DNA from: Oenanthe sinensis
Taxonomy: Eukaryota; Streptophyta; Magnoliopsida; Apiales; Apiaceae
NCBI GenBank assembly: GCA_028671895.1
Contig: JAPMAC010000209.1
Coordinates: 19,924,501-19,988,500 of the forward strand
Direction: 5' to 3'
DNA: 64,000 nt
Below the pieces are notes generated by a model. That model saw nothing but the letters and a program-made list of their open reading frames with translations, searched no databases and was not told where the DNA came from. The position numbers were made by a program, and so were the translations under genes. Every line of letters starts with the position of its first letter. Positions within the stretch are counted from its first letter, which is position 1. This document shows positions 36,621-49,062 of this stretch, in pieces.

Positions 36621-39600
36621 CCTTGTCTATTAGTGCTGATTCCTAAAGAGGATTATAATCTGTAGTGGAAATTTTGTCAATCTATGTGATTGTTTGTGTG
36701 TCCAGTTAATGGTTGGTTGTGTTTGTTGTCTTTACCTGGTCTTTATTTTGTCTGCACTTGTGTTGCTTTTATTGATGTTTACTATCTGGGATCAGTTCAT
36801 GTAACTGAAGTCATATATCTTTTGTTGTATCTTCTATTGTTGGTGTAGAAGTATGTAAAGTGACTTCTTTTTTCCCTTGTAGTGGTCATTTTAGAAATAC
36901 TATATTCTAGATGTTATTTTGCTAAGGATGTACTGCAGTTGGTGATTAAGGAAATGAAAGTTCTTTGTTTTATAATTATTTTATTGTCTTTATAATCATA
37001 TAAAATATTCCTTTCCAATACTAATATGTTTAGGTGACAGGTACACAAGATAACACAATGGTTCTGATTCTTTTTAGTCCAAGTGCTAAGAGAATGTTGT
37101 ATCTTAGTTATATTGTGATATCTATCTGCTAGAGTAGTTTGGAACTACAGGTGCATTAATTCCTCTATATAACACAAGAAATTTGAAACTGTTATAAGTT
37201 TTAGTAAAGGACTCTAGTTAACAGCTGATGTTTTTTTTGTTAAAATAGTGTGTTGAATATTTTAGTGGCTATAGGTGGTTATAAAATTAAATTCATGTAT
37301 GATCTCCCCCTCCCCTATGTCAAACTAAATATTCCCACAGGTGTTTTACAAATCTTTATATTCTTGTGTAGTACATTTTTTTCCCAGAAAATCAGGAACC
37401 ATTTGCAAATAGAACTCGATTTGTTTTCTGATTTTTTTTTCAAAATTTATCAAAGGACTTTGAATGGAAATTTATTCTTAAACTTGAATAAATAAGAAAG
37501 GGAAGTTTTTCTTGTATCCTTACATTCCATATTAGTATGTTTACTTTGACGTTTCATAACTTGGGATATCTCTTCGAAAATTAGAACCTCTTAATAATTT
37601 TTTGATATTATTTGTCAAAAAGGGGAAGAGAGTGTAAAATGGAATTACATGTTAATTATTTGGTAAAGTGAGAATAAAATTAAAATCTTTACACTAATCA
37701 TCTTTTACCAATTACTCTACTCAAGAGGGAAGAAAATTTTGTTTAAAAAGAGGAAGATAGTTATTAAAATAGAATTTTATATTTATAAGAACTCTCATAT
37801 ACTAAATAATTTACAGTATGGAAACAAACTTATCAGAAGGGAAAATTGATACATAATTTTTTTAAATCTTATCAAAATGGAATGCACATGGCAATTTATT
37901 GGAAAAAGGAGTATACAAGCTAGACATGAATAATGATAAGTGCTCACTTATCAGAGAGTATATACTCAATTATTTTTTGTGTGCATCCTAATTACTGCAT
38001 AATATTTGTATCTCTCTCTGCTATGCATTAAAATTGAAAAAGATTTTCAACACTGTATGGGAAGTGTTAATTAGATTTTAAAATCTAAAAATGCATAAAT
38101 TATATAGTTACATACACGTAGGGGAAGCTTAGGTTGTCACACACTTATTTAATTTTACACTAGAATGTTTCGACAAAATATCAAAAAGGGGAAGATTGTG
38201 AGATACAATATCATAGATTATGTTTTAATTATTTAATTTTAACGATAAGTGTAAATTAAATTAGAATTAGGAAGTTACTAATTAGTTTAGTAATCCTACC
38301 TTAGGTTGTTCGAAGTGATAATCAACGAGAAGAAGTCAAACTTGGTCAAACTACTTTTATGAACGAAACCAAATGATTTTCTCTATACATATATTTAGAT
38401 AAGATTTTTCCAAATAATTATAAAATCAAATCTATTTTATATATGTTATATTTTGAGGCATAGACTAAAGATGAACAAATACCGTATTTTAACACTGCTT
38501 TTACGAGATAGAAAATGTATTATCTATTTAAAAGAGTATTTGTTTTAACAATTTTCAAGGGAATATATTCTTAATATATTTTCTAAATATATTTTTTCAA
38601 TTTATCTTCAACAAAGTCCTTCCAAGATATAAAATACAGATTTTATCCCCTGAAGCCCTAAATTATCCTATTTCTTTGGATAATTTGTATTTTGATTCAA
38701 ATTAAATATTTCTTGAACTTCACAGGCATTATTATTTTATAAATATTATATTTGAATATGTTTTGAGTCAAAACTTTAGTCTAAATATTGACAATTTCCG
38801 ATAAATGACTATCGAGTATTGTTTCGGGATGTAGGGACAACGAAACGATCTTTTTCTCAGAGTAATAGCTAATCATCTCCAAATGACTTGAAACTTGGGG
38901 AATGTCACTAAAATATTGAAAAATAATTTTAGGAGTTTTTTATAATTTTTGGGTGACTCTTATTTTTGGCATGTATTCTCGATACGTAATTGATTATTCG
39001 GTCAATTAAAAGTCAATAAATGTCAACTCCAAATTGAGTAGGCTTTTTACCATGACCTATTGGGATTATTCCCAGATGGTTCTCAAATTTTCATAAGTTT
39101 TGGAGTATATTTTGAAAAATATCATATTTCCAACGTATCGTTCGGTTTCATGTTTATTAGCTTAAATAATTTACTGAACAATGTACACATATTTTTTTCA
39201 AGCACCTATATGGCCAATTTTAGCTCATACAACTTTAATTTGAATTTTTGTGGCTCTCCTTGCTCCATGTGAACCTTGTCCCCTTTTCCATCTTTTAATT
39301 AAATAAAAAATGTCTAATTTTTGGCCTATAAATAAAACTCTCCCCCACACCATTTCTTAAGCCTTTTAGTGCCAAGTATATGATGCATATTTCTCTCCAA
39401 AGAAGCTCTCAACATCAGTAGATTTTCATCTTCAAGAGCTCTTATGTTTTAAGCTTTATTCTTTCATAGATCTTACCCTTTACAAGCTTATAAACCTATA
39501 TACTTGCACTTTTAACACACCAACCATACAAGTCCATTTAGGTTACCCAAAGACCATACATCTACTACTCTTAGACTTGTCTAGTTACCCCCAAAGTTAT

Positions 39601-39666
39601 ACTCAAAAACCACTTTTCGGTGATTTTCCGGCGACTCCATTTTGTATGTTTTGGCTTCTAAGATGT

Positions 39667-41267
39667 TGTAAATTATAGAACGTAAAAGATGTAGAGAATA
39701 CTTATAAAGAATTAATGTCGACATCTAAAAGAGCTATCTTTTATTCATCTCATATGGCTTTATTTAATAGCCAAAATTCTAACTGAATACACCAAATGAT
39801 AAGAATGCCTCTGACATTCAATCTGATAACATCTATCTAAAATCCTGATACATTAAAAAACTAATAACAACAATTATCCCTACAAATTAGGCATGAATTG
39901 ACTTATTATTTAGATAATAATATAAATTTAAAATACTAAGAATAATTCTAACACTCCTCCTTGCCTTGGTATTTTAAATTACCACTAAAATAAAAGATCG
40001 TCTTCATGTTCTAGGACAGTATCCTCTTTCTCTTTGTCATACTCTTGGGTCTTGCAAATTCTCTCTACGTGCCCAAGTTGTCCACATTTGTTACACTTTA
40101 TATCAAGTTTCCACCAACACTTAATTTGTGGATGATTAGTCTTTTGCAGTATGCACATGGTGGATATTTGTTGTAGTTGTTAACTCCTCCTGAGTTGTCA
40201 ACCCTTTCTTTAAGAGCTCCCTCCACTACTTCTTCATTTCTCATCATTCTTCGTTGCTCTTGTGCCTGCAGTGCATTAATTAATTCTACCAAAAATATTT
40301 TTGAAAGATCTTTGGTATTTTCTAGTATAGCAATAACTACCTCAATCTTTTTGGTACTGTCATAATATTTTTTTGAACAATTCTTGATTCCGAAAATTCA
40401 GAACCCAGAAGTCTTTCCTTATAAGCAATACCAAAAAGTCTCTCACAATAGTCCTTGATCATTTCACCATCTTTCATTTTTTGTAGCTCAAATCTCCTAA
40501 TTAAATTAAGGACCTTGATACCATTGATTTTTTCATCTCCTTTGTATTTCTTCTTGAGATACTCCCATATCTCTTTTGGTAATTTTAGAGACATGCTACT
40601 CGTAAAGATGTTTGTTAAAACCGCTGTCAATAAACATACCTTTGTTTTGGCATTCTTTATCTTCAGTTTTTTCTGTGCTTTTCATTGTGCCACGGTGGGA
40701 TTTTCAGATACACTAGTATCAATTTCTTCTTCCACTGCATCCCAAAGATCCAGTGCTTCCATATATGCCTCCATATGGACTGCCCAAACATGATAATTGT
40801 TTTCATCAAACACCTCGGGGAGAAATTTAGAGAAATTGTTGATTTCGGTTTCCATGGATATGATTCTATGTTGTGATGGTGTTGTAGTATATGGGTTGTG
40901 ATTGTGTTATTATGTGTGGGTTATGACTTTGGATATAGTTGTTTTGGTTGTATTTGTTTGAATAAGGTATTTTTCAACTAACAGGTCCCCCAAGAATAAA
41001 GCTCAGATACCATGGTGTAAATTATAGAACGTAAAAGATGTAGAGAATACTTATAAAAAATTATTGTTGACATCTAAAAGAGTTATCTTTTATTCATCTC
41101 ATATGGCTTTATATAATAGCCAAAACCCTAACTGAATACATGATAATATCTATCTAAAATTCTACTACATTTAAAAACTAACAACTATTATCCCTACAAA
41201 TTAGGCATGAGTTGACCTATTATTTAGATAATAATTTAAATTTAAAATACTAAGTATAATTCTAACA
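39667..41267 (-). mobile_element. Gag-only non-autonomous copia element (TR-GAG-like)
   Basis: Two short LTRs, 39,667-39,953 (287 bp) and 41,016-41,267 (252 bp), both TGTAAATTATAG...TTCTAACA and highly similar, enclose about 1.06 kb. After the right LTR (5' on the minus strand) comes CCATGGTATCTGAGC, an initiator-Met primer site; before the left LTR is AAGGCAAGGAGGAG, a polypurine tract. The only coding content is a gag; protease, integrase and RT are absent. This fits terminal-repeat retrotransposons with a GAG domain. No target-site duplication is evident (GATGT left, TAAAC right). Confidence 0.8.
40098..40856 (-). pseudogene. Gag of the small nested copia element
   Basis: From ATG at 40,856: METEINNFSKFLPEVFDENN, then YHVWAVHMEAYMEALDLWDA (DUF4219 type), a TGA, then LTNIFTSSMSLKLPKEIWEY, KYKGDEKINGIKVLNLIRRF and MKDGEMIKDYCERL (UBN2 capsid type), a frame change near 40,340, and VELINALQAQEQRRMMRNEE followed by a partial Cys-rich zinc-knuckle region (CAYCKRL, then C and H residues toward 40,040). 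It is a recognisable copia gag with at least one stop and one frameshift, and of a different subfamily from elements 1 and 2. Capsid for mobilising this element would have to come from another copy. Confidence 0.75.
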
Positions 41268-41539
41268 TAAACTAGCTTTTTTCTCTTGATTTCTCTCTAG
41301 ATCTCAAAGGTTACAAGATGGTTATAGTATTTATTTATATTTATATATATTCGGTTGACCTTATATAGATATATGCTTGCTTAATTCGATTGTTAGATAT
41401 CTTATATAGTTAGCCTTGTTAACGATTTATATATACACGAGCTTTAATTGTTTGTTCTCTCTTATATATAAATTGTTGTAACCGTTGGAAGAGATTTCAC
41501 TTCATCTCTTGCTCTTCTCAATAAAGTTATTCATAAACA

Positions 41540-42260
41540 ACTCCAATTTACTTAAGTTCCGAATTGAGACCAATTTGTATAAATCTCATTTAGAGATATA
41601 AACAAAAGGTCTCTTTGTTGAATTTTTGTAATTAAACTAGCTTCTTATAGAGAGACATAAACAAAGGGACTCCTTATTGATAAGTTACAAATCCACTCAT
41701 TATATTTCCGAGTTGAGATACAATTAGTATAAGTCTATATTATTAGACATAACAAACTTCTTCTTGTTTGAAATAAATAGAGACATAAACCAACTCATAT
41801 TCTGAGATAAGAATATTCGTATAAATCTCATATATTATTTAGAGATATAAACGAAGCTCTCTCATAGAATATTTGTAAGGTTAAACTCACTTTAATTCCG
41901 AGTCGAGACTAATTTGTATAAGTCGATGTACGACATAAATAAAAGGACTTCTTCTTGAATTATAAAGTTAAAGAAACTAACTTATATTACGAGTTGTGTT
42001 CATTTATGTAAATCTTATATATTTATTTAGAGATATAAAGAAAGTAAACTCGTAGAATATTTATAAGTTTAGCTAGCTTTGAACATCAAGTTAAAGTGCT
42101 ATTCGTATAAGTCTCACATTAATATTTAGAGACATAAACGAGCCTTACGTGATGAGTTCTTGAAGGTAAGCCAAATTCGATTCTGAGTTAGATACTATTC
42201 GTATAAGTCGAGGTACGACATAAATGAAACATCCTCGTTGAATCTTAGTGGTACATAATG
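41540..42260 (+). repeat. Degenerate 80-95-bp tandem repeats in the long LTR
   Basis: About nine units share the order TTCCGAGTTGAGA, ATTTGTATAAGTCT, TTAGAGACATAAAC and a CT-rich piece followed by GTTGAAT. The ATAAAC-type core recurs near 41,590, 41,646, 41,743, 41,767, 41,839, 41,929, 42,018, 42,118 and 42,208. Units differ by many substitutions and some lack parts, so the array is old. It lies downstream of the TATA-like box, in the presumed R/U5 part. Confidence 0.7.
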
Positions 42261-42388
42261 TCTTTGTTTAAAGGCCATAGTTTAGTTGTTTTAATTTCCA
42301 AGGCCTTATAAACAACCCATTTATAAAACGTACTTGATATCATTCAAGTCACAATATATTCGGCTTAGTTACTTTCACCCTTATATAT

Positions 42389-42390
<2 letters not shown>

Positions 42391-42440
<50 letters not shown>
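42391..42440. repeat. (TA)n microsatellite
   Basis: About 25 uninterrupted TA units inside the U5 part of the long LTR. Confidence 0.95.
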
Positions 42441-42443
<3 letters not shown>

Positions 42444-43356
42444 GTGCTTATATTCATACGCTTTACACATTGCTCTTTATTTTAGCATACACGCTTAAAT
42501 ACTTGCATACACGTTCACACACAACGTGTGGTTTGTCCTTCTAACAAAGCGACTTACCCCGACTCACATTTATATATTCTGTTGCTTCGACTATATTATA
42601 TATATTTGTTTGTTCCCGGTGTAACACTGTAATATACTAGTCCACCAACTTTCTTTTCTTAAACAGGGATATTAAGTCGTAGTACTGGTTGTCTAGACTT
42701 TTTTAGTGAGGTGAAATGAAGTGAAGTGATCCTTGTTCTAAGACCCAAGTCCTAGGCACGTCGACGGGAAGTTGGGTATCTCTCCACCGTGAGGAAGAAG
42801 AAAGACCTAAGACCTAAGACCTAAGATCCAAGACCTACAGAGTGTTACCGGAACATAGTCTACGCATTATTGTATTTTTCTTACTTGTATTTGAGGAGGT
42901 AGCGGGCAGTTACATTCCAAGATAAACTTGTAAGGGTCTATTTAGATTGTGAGGAGGTAGGTGGAAGTTACGCTTTAAGATAAATTTAGTAGGGTTGCTA
43001 TTGTATTTTTAAGAGTTAAGGTCTGAGATAAATACATAGTTATTGTAAAGGCTTCTCTGCCGCTATAAGGAGTGCATCTTTTTATAGTGAGAAAATCTCG
43101 AGTTCAGGGAGGGACTGGACTAGGGGTGAGTGGATCCGTTTGGAGATTGCGCCATCGCAAACCAGGATAAAAATCTTGTTTGTTGTGCTCTATTTATTTA
43201 CTCTCTTTTAATTTCCGCACTTGATTTACTAGTTCACTAGTAATATTTTTTAAAGAGAAGAGAAAATTTTACAATGCCAAGATCTAATTTTTAAAAGAGT
43301 ATTAAGCTATTCAAACCCCCCCTTCTAACTAATACCCCATCCTTACGGACCTAACA

Positions 43357-44474
43357 AACTGGATACTAGAATAAACTCATCGATTAGATGAGGTTAAATG
43401 ACATCTTATTTTAATAGGAATATGCCAAGCGACATGATCATGACTTTTAAAATTGTTTCCATTTAACCAACTTTTTTTGGAAAAAGTAAATTTCTCATAA
43501 ATGAATAATATCGAAGTACAATATCTGGAGTTAAAATACAAATCCGGGGAAATGAGTTTCTTTCATTTAAAAAGTTTATTATTTAACTGAAGATCATGCA
43601 AATATATTCCCAGAAATTTAGAAAATAAAATATTAATGTCTGAAAAGAGAACATCTGGATAATAGAATACATATTAAAATTCAAATTTGTGGTAACTCTA
43701 ACAGATAACAATTAGACAGTTCATAGCATGATCATGCATATGCCTACAGTCATACTCCATCCAATAAATATTTATGTCATCTAGTCCATAAACGCTAATA
43801 AGAACACCTAAAATTATAAAAGTATTAAAAATGATAAGTCTCTAAAATATTGATTATCATATTTCTAATATAAAATCTTAATAATAATAAATTATTATAT
43901 CTAACCAAAGGAACCCTTTTAATTAAACATTAAGGAAACAACTACACTAGAACTTACATATTTTTTAAATTGACTAAATAAAAAAGATATTGTATATATA
44001 ACATAAAACTCTTATATGATAAAAAAGCGTCTAATATTCATAAAACGATAAATAACAACCCTCATGTATGGTCAAAACGTCATGAAAATGGTATTGCATT
44101 ATATAGGTACTGAAAAATCATCACATATGACACTGATATTGTTCAAAATCTCAGATTTGGAGGATATGAAAACAAACTTGGAGTATATTAAAACAAATAT
44201 GGAGATTTAAAGGCTAAAATTTTAAAAATTATTAAAAAAAGGGGTTTTGATGAAATGATGTATTTCTTGTAAAATTAGATATAATTTAAATTAAAATACT
44301 AATATGATAATGAGTTATTTGAAATAGGGGTTTAGAAAAAGAATGGAAAAATGAAGATATGAAGTTAACTTATCATAATTTCACATATAATATTTTTTTA
44401 AATTTTTGAAGAAGTTTAAATTTTTAGTATTTTCGGTTCTTAATTAAGATGATAAAATTGGTTAAAGTTAAAAT
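43357..44474. other. AT-rich stretch without recognised features
   Basis: No coding frame, LTR terminus, TIR or RNA gene can be supported here on either strand. Confidence 0.5.
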
Positions 44475-45655
44475 TGTTAGGTATTGTAATATAATCAACT
44501 AATGTACTTAGTTTTAAGTTTAATTAAGCTAAGTAAAATATACTGTCATGTGTATATTTACAGTATAGTTAGTAGTCACTTGTAGACAGTACATTCAACA
44601 AGTATTAGTTAGGTGACAGTATATTTAAAAGTCAATGTCTTGTACAAAAGAATAAATATGAGTCATGTAGTAGAAGTTCACTAAGTGTTCATGCACAACA
44701 TGATTCAAAACTCAGACAACAGCATTTCAAGTACTCAAGCCTATGACAGTACATTACAAGTGACAACACAATTGAAACAGACGACAATAACTATTCCATT
44801 GATAATAAACTTGGTGGAGAATGAAGATTTGAAGACAACAAGTATTACAGACAACAATTATTCCATTGACAATAAACTTGACGGAGAATGAAGAATTGAA
44901 GACAACAAGTATTACTGCCAGAACTTTGGCGGAGTAGTTGACAACAACATTGACGGGGATAGTTGACAGCAGTTTTGGAGACAATATGTTTCATGGATTA
45001 TCTAGCTTGAAAGCAAAGTATGCGGAGCCAAAGATACTCTCACCACAGAGGAGCTAAAAGTTGACGGTATACTTTTAGTGAAGCTGATAGTCTGTTTCAG
45101 GTAGCAGACTAGATAGTGAAAATACAAGGAATGATTTTGACATTACTATCTAGTCTGTCAGTCTATTACTGCAATTTGGAGAATTCATGCAAAAGGTAAA
45201 GCATGCTTAAAGAGTTAAAGATTTCTGCATATCTCAGAACTGCTTTATCTAATAATGGAATGCAGACAAATTTGAATAGAAAAAATAAAGTTTCTATTTC
45301 AAGTTTTGTTCTAGGAATAAGGAAAAATACACTTGTAAGTGAGATATGTGTTTTAGTATAAATACCCATATGTACATTCAAATATGCAACTGAGCTAGAA
45401 TTTCTCAAGTATAGAAATATTAGCAAATTCTTTGTTATTGTATCTATCGAAACTAGAATTATTTTCCAGACAGTTGTAGCTAAACAAAAATTAATAAAAT
45501 TAATTTTTAAAGTTTAAACACCGTGTCATTTTATGTGCTTAGTTTGTTTGCATCGTTAACTTGTTAATTATCATTCTTATTTGTTGTTAACGAGAATCTT
45601 TCGTAATTAATTAAATTACATTCAACCCCTTCTGTAACACTCATCTTAACTAACA
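44475..45655 (+). repeat. Solo copia LTR
   Basis: It starts TGTTAGGTATTG and ends TTCAACCCCTTCTGTAACAC...CTAACA, with no polypurine tract before it and no primer site after it, so it is a solo LTR of about 1,181 bp. TATA-like TATAAATA is at 45,357-45,364. Flanks AAAAT and AATAA do not form a clear duplication. Its U3 part contains a 70-bp tandem duplication (44,781-44,850 and 44,851-44,918) and repeated GACAACAA and GACAGTA words (44,560-44,970). Confidence 0.65.
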
Positions 45656-47245
45656 AATAATTTAGATAATTTTTACTAGGAAGGAAGGGAGAGAGGGGTT
45701 ACTATTTTAACCAACTTAAATACACAACAGTTTGTATATCAGTACTAAATTAATATCTTGCCATTTAATTTAGCATAAAAAAGTATATCTTACCAAATTT
45801 CACCATGCTATGTTATTTTTAATTAGAACTGCTTTATAAAAAAAAATACGAAAACATAGTATACATTAAGCATTCTCTTTAACGTGCTTTTAATTTATGT
45901 TTTTTGTTTTTAGCAATAAAACGGAAATATGAATGCATCCTAAAAGGTGAAAAGGAAAACAAATTAATTGAAATACATTAAAAATTTATTTTGATAAACT
46001 GAAATCATGTAAATAAAATCGAAAAGCATATTCAAATATATGTACTTTTAGTTCCTATCATTTTATATACCTAACGAAAATTAAAGTACATAATTAATTA
46101 ATTTTTTTTACTAGAAAGTTTTGAATATATAAATATAAAATTGATACTTACTGTGGGTTACATATTTTTTAGAAATATGAGCAACTGTGTGTTAAAAAAG
46201 CTAAAAAAACACCATGCGACATTCATGAAGTGTGGTTGTGTCGTTTGATATATTTTATTTTTTGAATTCGAACTTCATCTTATTAGGTAAAGTTTATCTG
46301 ATTTTCAGTTTTTTCTATGAAAAAATTAATTCTGAGGTCAACATGAGGGTGAAACATGAGGTTATATTTGTTTTTAATATAAATTTAGAGTAACACTTTT
46401 TTAAATATTAAATTCATCCCTCTACATTTATATAAATACTCTTATATTTATATTATAAAAAGATTCTAATATCAGATACTATCGAGTTCATCGTGTAACA
46501 CATCAAGTTATTTTTCTATTTTTAAGTACGTTGTATTATATGATTTTAATTTTAGACATTTGATAATATTTTAAAGTTTAAATTTAATATTTTTTTTAAT
46601 ATTAAATTTAACGATTCTCAGATATTTACTATGTGTCTATTTGACCGTCATTATTTTTTCTTATAGTTAAAAAAATATCTAATGATTCTTATATATTTAT
46701 AGAAAAAATCTAATAGTTAATTGTTTTCTTTACAGTTAATCACAGATTTCATGATTTTTATATATTTATAAAATGTTTAATAATAATTATTTTTTTATTT
46801 AATCAAATTAACAACTAAAAAATATTTTTCAATTGGCTATTATACAATAATATAGAAGTATAGCTATATATATAACAGGGACAGGCTTTCCACTATCTAC
46901 GCTTGAGAAGTACAAAATAATTTATAAAATTTAGTTCTCATAATGTGTAATTGTGAAATATTTTAATCAGTGAGATTTGTATGAATGCAAGGGTATTTAT
47001 TTTTATCAATTAAATTAAAGCCACGTGTTATTTTCAAAAAATATTTTGAAAATAAATTTGGGACATAATATTATTCATGATATAATCTACCTATTATATA
47101 ATAGCATGTGAAAACATTTCATTTAAAGTTAAATTACAATTATACCCTTATATTAAATATCTAAGTTACTATTTTAACCATTTAAAATTCATTTATTACT
47201 AAAATTATGATATTAATTCTAATATTATTATTATAATTATATATT
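45656..47245. other. AT-rich stretch without recognised features
   Basis: Very AT-rich; short chance ORFs only. I see no gene, LTR or RNA feature. Confidence 0.5.
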
Positions 47246-47747
47246 TAGGGCTGTAAACCGGATAATTCGGATACGGATCTGTCAATATCCGTATCCGAAT
47301 CTGAATCCGAAAATCCGTATCAGAATCCGGAAAATTTTAAAGGTTAATATCCAAATCCGGATCCGACGGATACTATCCGGATCCGGATCCGATTTTTAAT
47401 AAATTTTTTAAATTTATATTAAAAATTCAAAAAAAATTGCAAATTTTTTTTTTAATTGAGTTAAGAGTTAGAGGGATTTAAGCCTACTTTATTTTTTTAA
47501 AAATTAATTTTTATTTATCTTTTCAATCTAATTTTGTTATCTTAATAATATTAAACTCAAATGATATTTTTATATATATCTATAATATTTTTATAATTAT
47601 ATAAAATTTGGATAAATGTATTATTTAATGAATATATACACACACAATAAAACTAATAGAATAAATTTTAAATTGTATATATATATATTATTTATGTGAT
47701 ATATGTGATACGATTTAAAATGCATAAAATAATATAGAAATATAAAT

Positions 47748-47781
<34 letters not shown>

Positions 47782-48201
47782 AATATATATTTTAAAGTAT
47801 AACCATGTGTAGTGTATATATTAATTTATTAAATTAAAATAGACATTAAAGTTGAACTAATTAAAAAATATAATTGAATCAAATTAAATGAGTTTATAAC
47901 TATAAGTGTATATATAAAAATATATAAATGGGCTTATAACTATAAATGAGTTTAAAAATATATAATTATATATTATATATATTAAAAAAAATATTTATAT
48001 ATATTATATATAATTAATTTCGGATACGGATATTTTCGGATACAGATGTGCCTATATCCATATCCGTATCCGGAATCTTCGGATTCAGTTACGGATAATA
48101 TCCGGTTTCTTCCGGATACGGATAATATCCGTTTTTTTCCGAATACGAATACAGATATTTCGGACGAATATCGGATTTTTCGGATTTTTTTGATAACCCT
48201 A
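47246..48201. mobile_element. Small terminal-inverted-repeat element with GGATACGGAT arrays
   Basis: The left end reads TAGGGCTGTAAACCGGAT and the right end, reverse-complemented, TAGGGTTATCAAAAAAATCC. Both subterminal regions (47,258-47,400 and 48,018-48,190) are packed with GGATACGGAT, ATCCGTATCC and GGATCCGGAT words that pair across the element, while the middle is AT-rich with a TA microsatellite near 47,750. There is no transposase. The structure is that of a non-autonomous DNA transposon, and the end sequence is common among hAT-like elements of plants. No 8-bp target duplication is clear, so the superfamily is uncertain. Confidence 0.6.
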
Positions 48202-48890
48202 CACATATATATTATTTTTTAACTTTATAAACTTTTTCTAACTTAAAAGTAATATATGCCATATTTAATTTAAACACTATTTCCTAATCTATTAAACTCT
48301 AAATCCTTAATAAAGCGCGAATACATACGAACTATAATATAATACTAGATACTCTCCAACTTTTTGTTTCAATTTAATAAGTCTATTTTTTTATTATGAA
48401 TGCATCATGATTAAAAAATTATGAAAACATTCACGAGTAATTCAGTATCTAATAACTATATAAAATAGTATACGTAAATGCGAATGATCAAACTATATTG
48501 TATAAAATTTTTAAAACAGTATATTAAAATAACATATAAATATAATATGATTTTTAAAGATAGTCCCATAAGAGCTAGTTATCCTAATAATTGGAATTCT
48601 AAGTCAATATTGAATTAATAGAAGAATAAAATTATAAACAAAATTTTATTATGATTAAAATATAAATAAGAAATTATAAATAAATGAACCCGTGCGATCA
48701 GGTTGTAAAAAACCGAACGGCATCTCTTAGCTTTTTAGTTTAGTTGTAGACTTGTAGTAGGACAGCAACAATATACATACGATGAATACCTAAAAATACA
48801 TACATACGTACATATCAAAAGAGTGATGTAGAGAGATAGAAGATGAAAAAGATTTGATTTTTTTCCTATCTTCTACACAGATCTCTCTTC
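48202..48890. other. Upstream region of the AFB gene
   Basis: AT-rich to about 48,690, then a more mixed 200 bp with CT-rich tracts (near 48,870) that probably holds the core promoter and 5' UTR. No unambiguous TATA box can be assigned. It directly follows the inverted-repeat element. Confidence 0.4.
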
Positions 48891-48897
48891 ATAACAG

Positions 48898-48983
48898 GTA
48901 ACCCAATCATTTCTTGTTATTTAATAAAAATAATTACATGTTTTGATTTGTTCGTTAACCAAATATATTTTGATTTGTTCCAG
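48898..48983 (+). other. Candidate 5' UTR intron of the AFB gene
   Basis: CAG|GTAACC at 48,898 and a T-rich TTTGTTCCAG at 48,983 would make an 86-nt intron 79 nt before the start codon. It is supported only by splice-site fit. RNA reads spanning 48,897 to 48,984 would confirm it. Confidence 0.4.
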
Positions 48984-49062
48984 ATCTGGTTTTAATGGGT
49001 TAGATCCAAGTCAATTTTTCTGTGTCTATAGTATTTGATAATTGATGTGTTTGTATAACGCG

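Larger units (their letters stand above)
38197..43356 (+). repeat. Very long copia LTR with a nested mini-element
   Basis: It begins TGTGAGATAC after AAAAAGGGGAAGAT (polypurine tract 38,183-38,196) and ends with a typical copia end, AACCCCCCTTCTAACTAA...GGACCTAACA. Excluding the nested 1.6-kb element it is about 3.56 kb. A TATA-like CTATAAATA is at 39,326-39,334. The last kilobase has the GGGACTGGACTAGG...AACCAGGATAAAAATC words usual in U5 of such LTRs. Degenerate tandem repeats lie between. That both ends belong to one LTR is an inference, since no second copy is in the window. Confidence 0.5.

Noticed and set aside
49042..49062. Upstream start of the AFB protein
   Set aside because: An in-frame ATG at 49,045 would add six residues, but MNYFPEE is the conserved family start.
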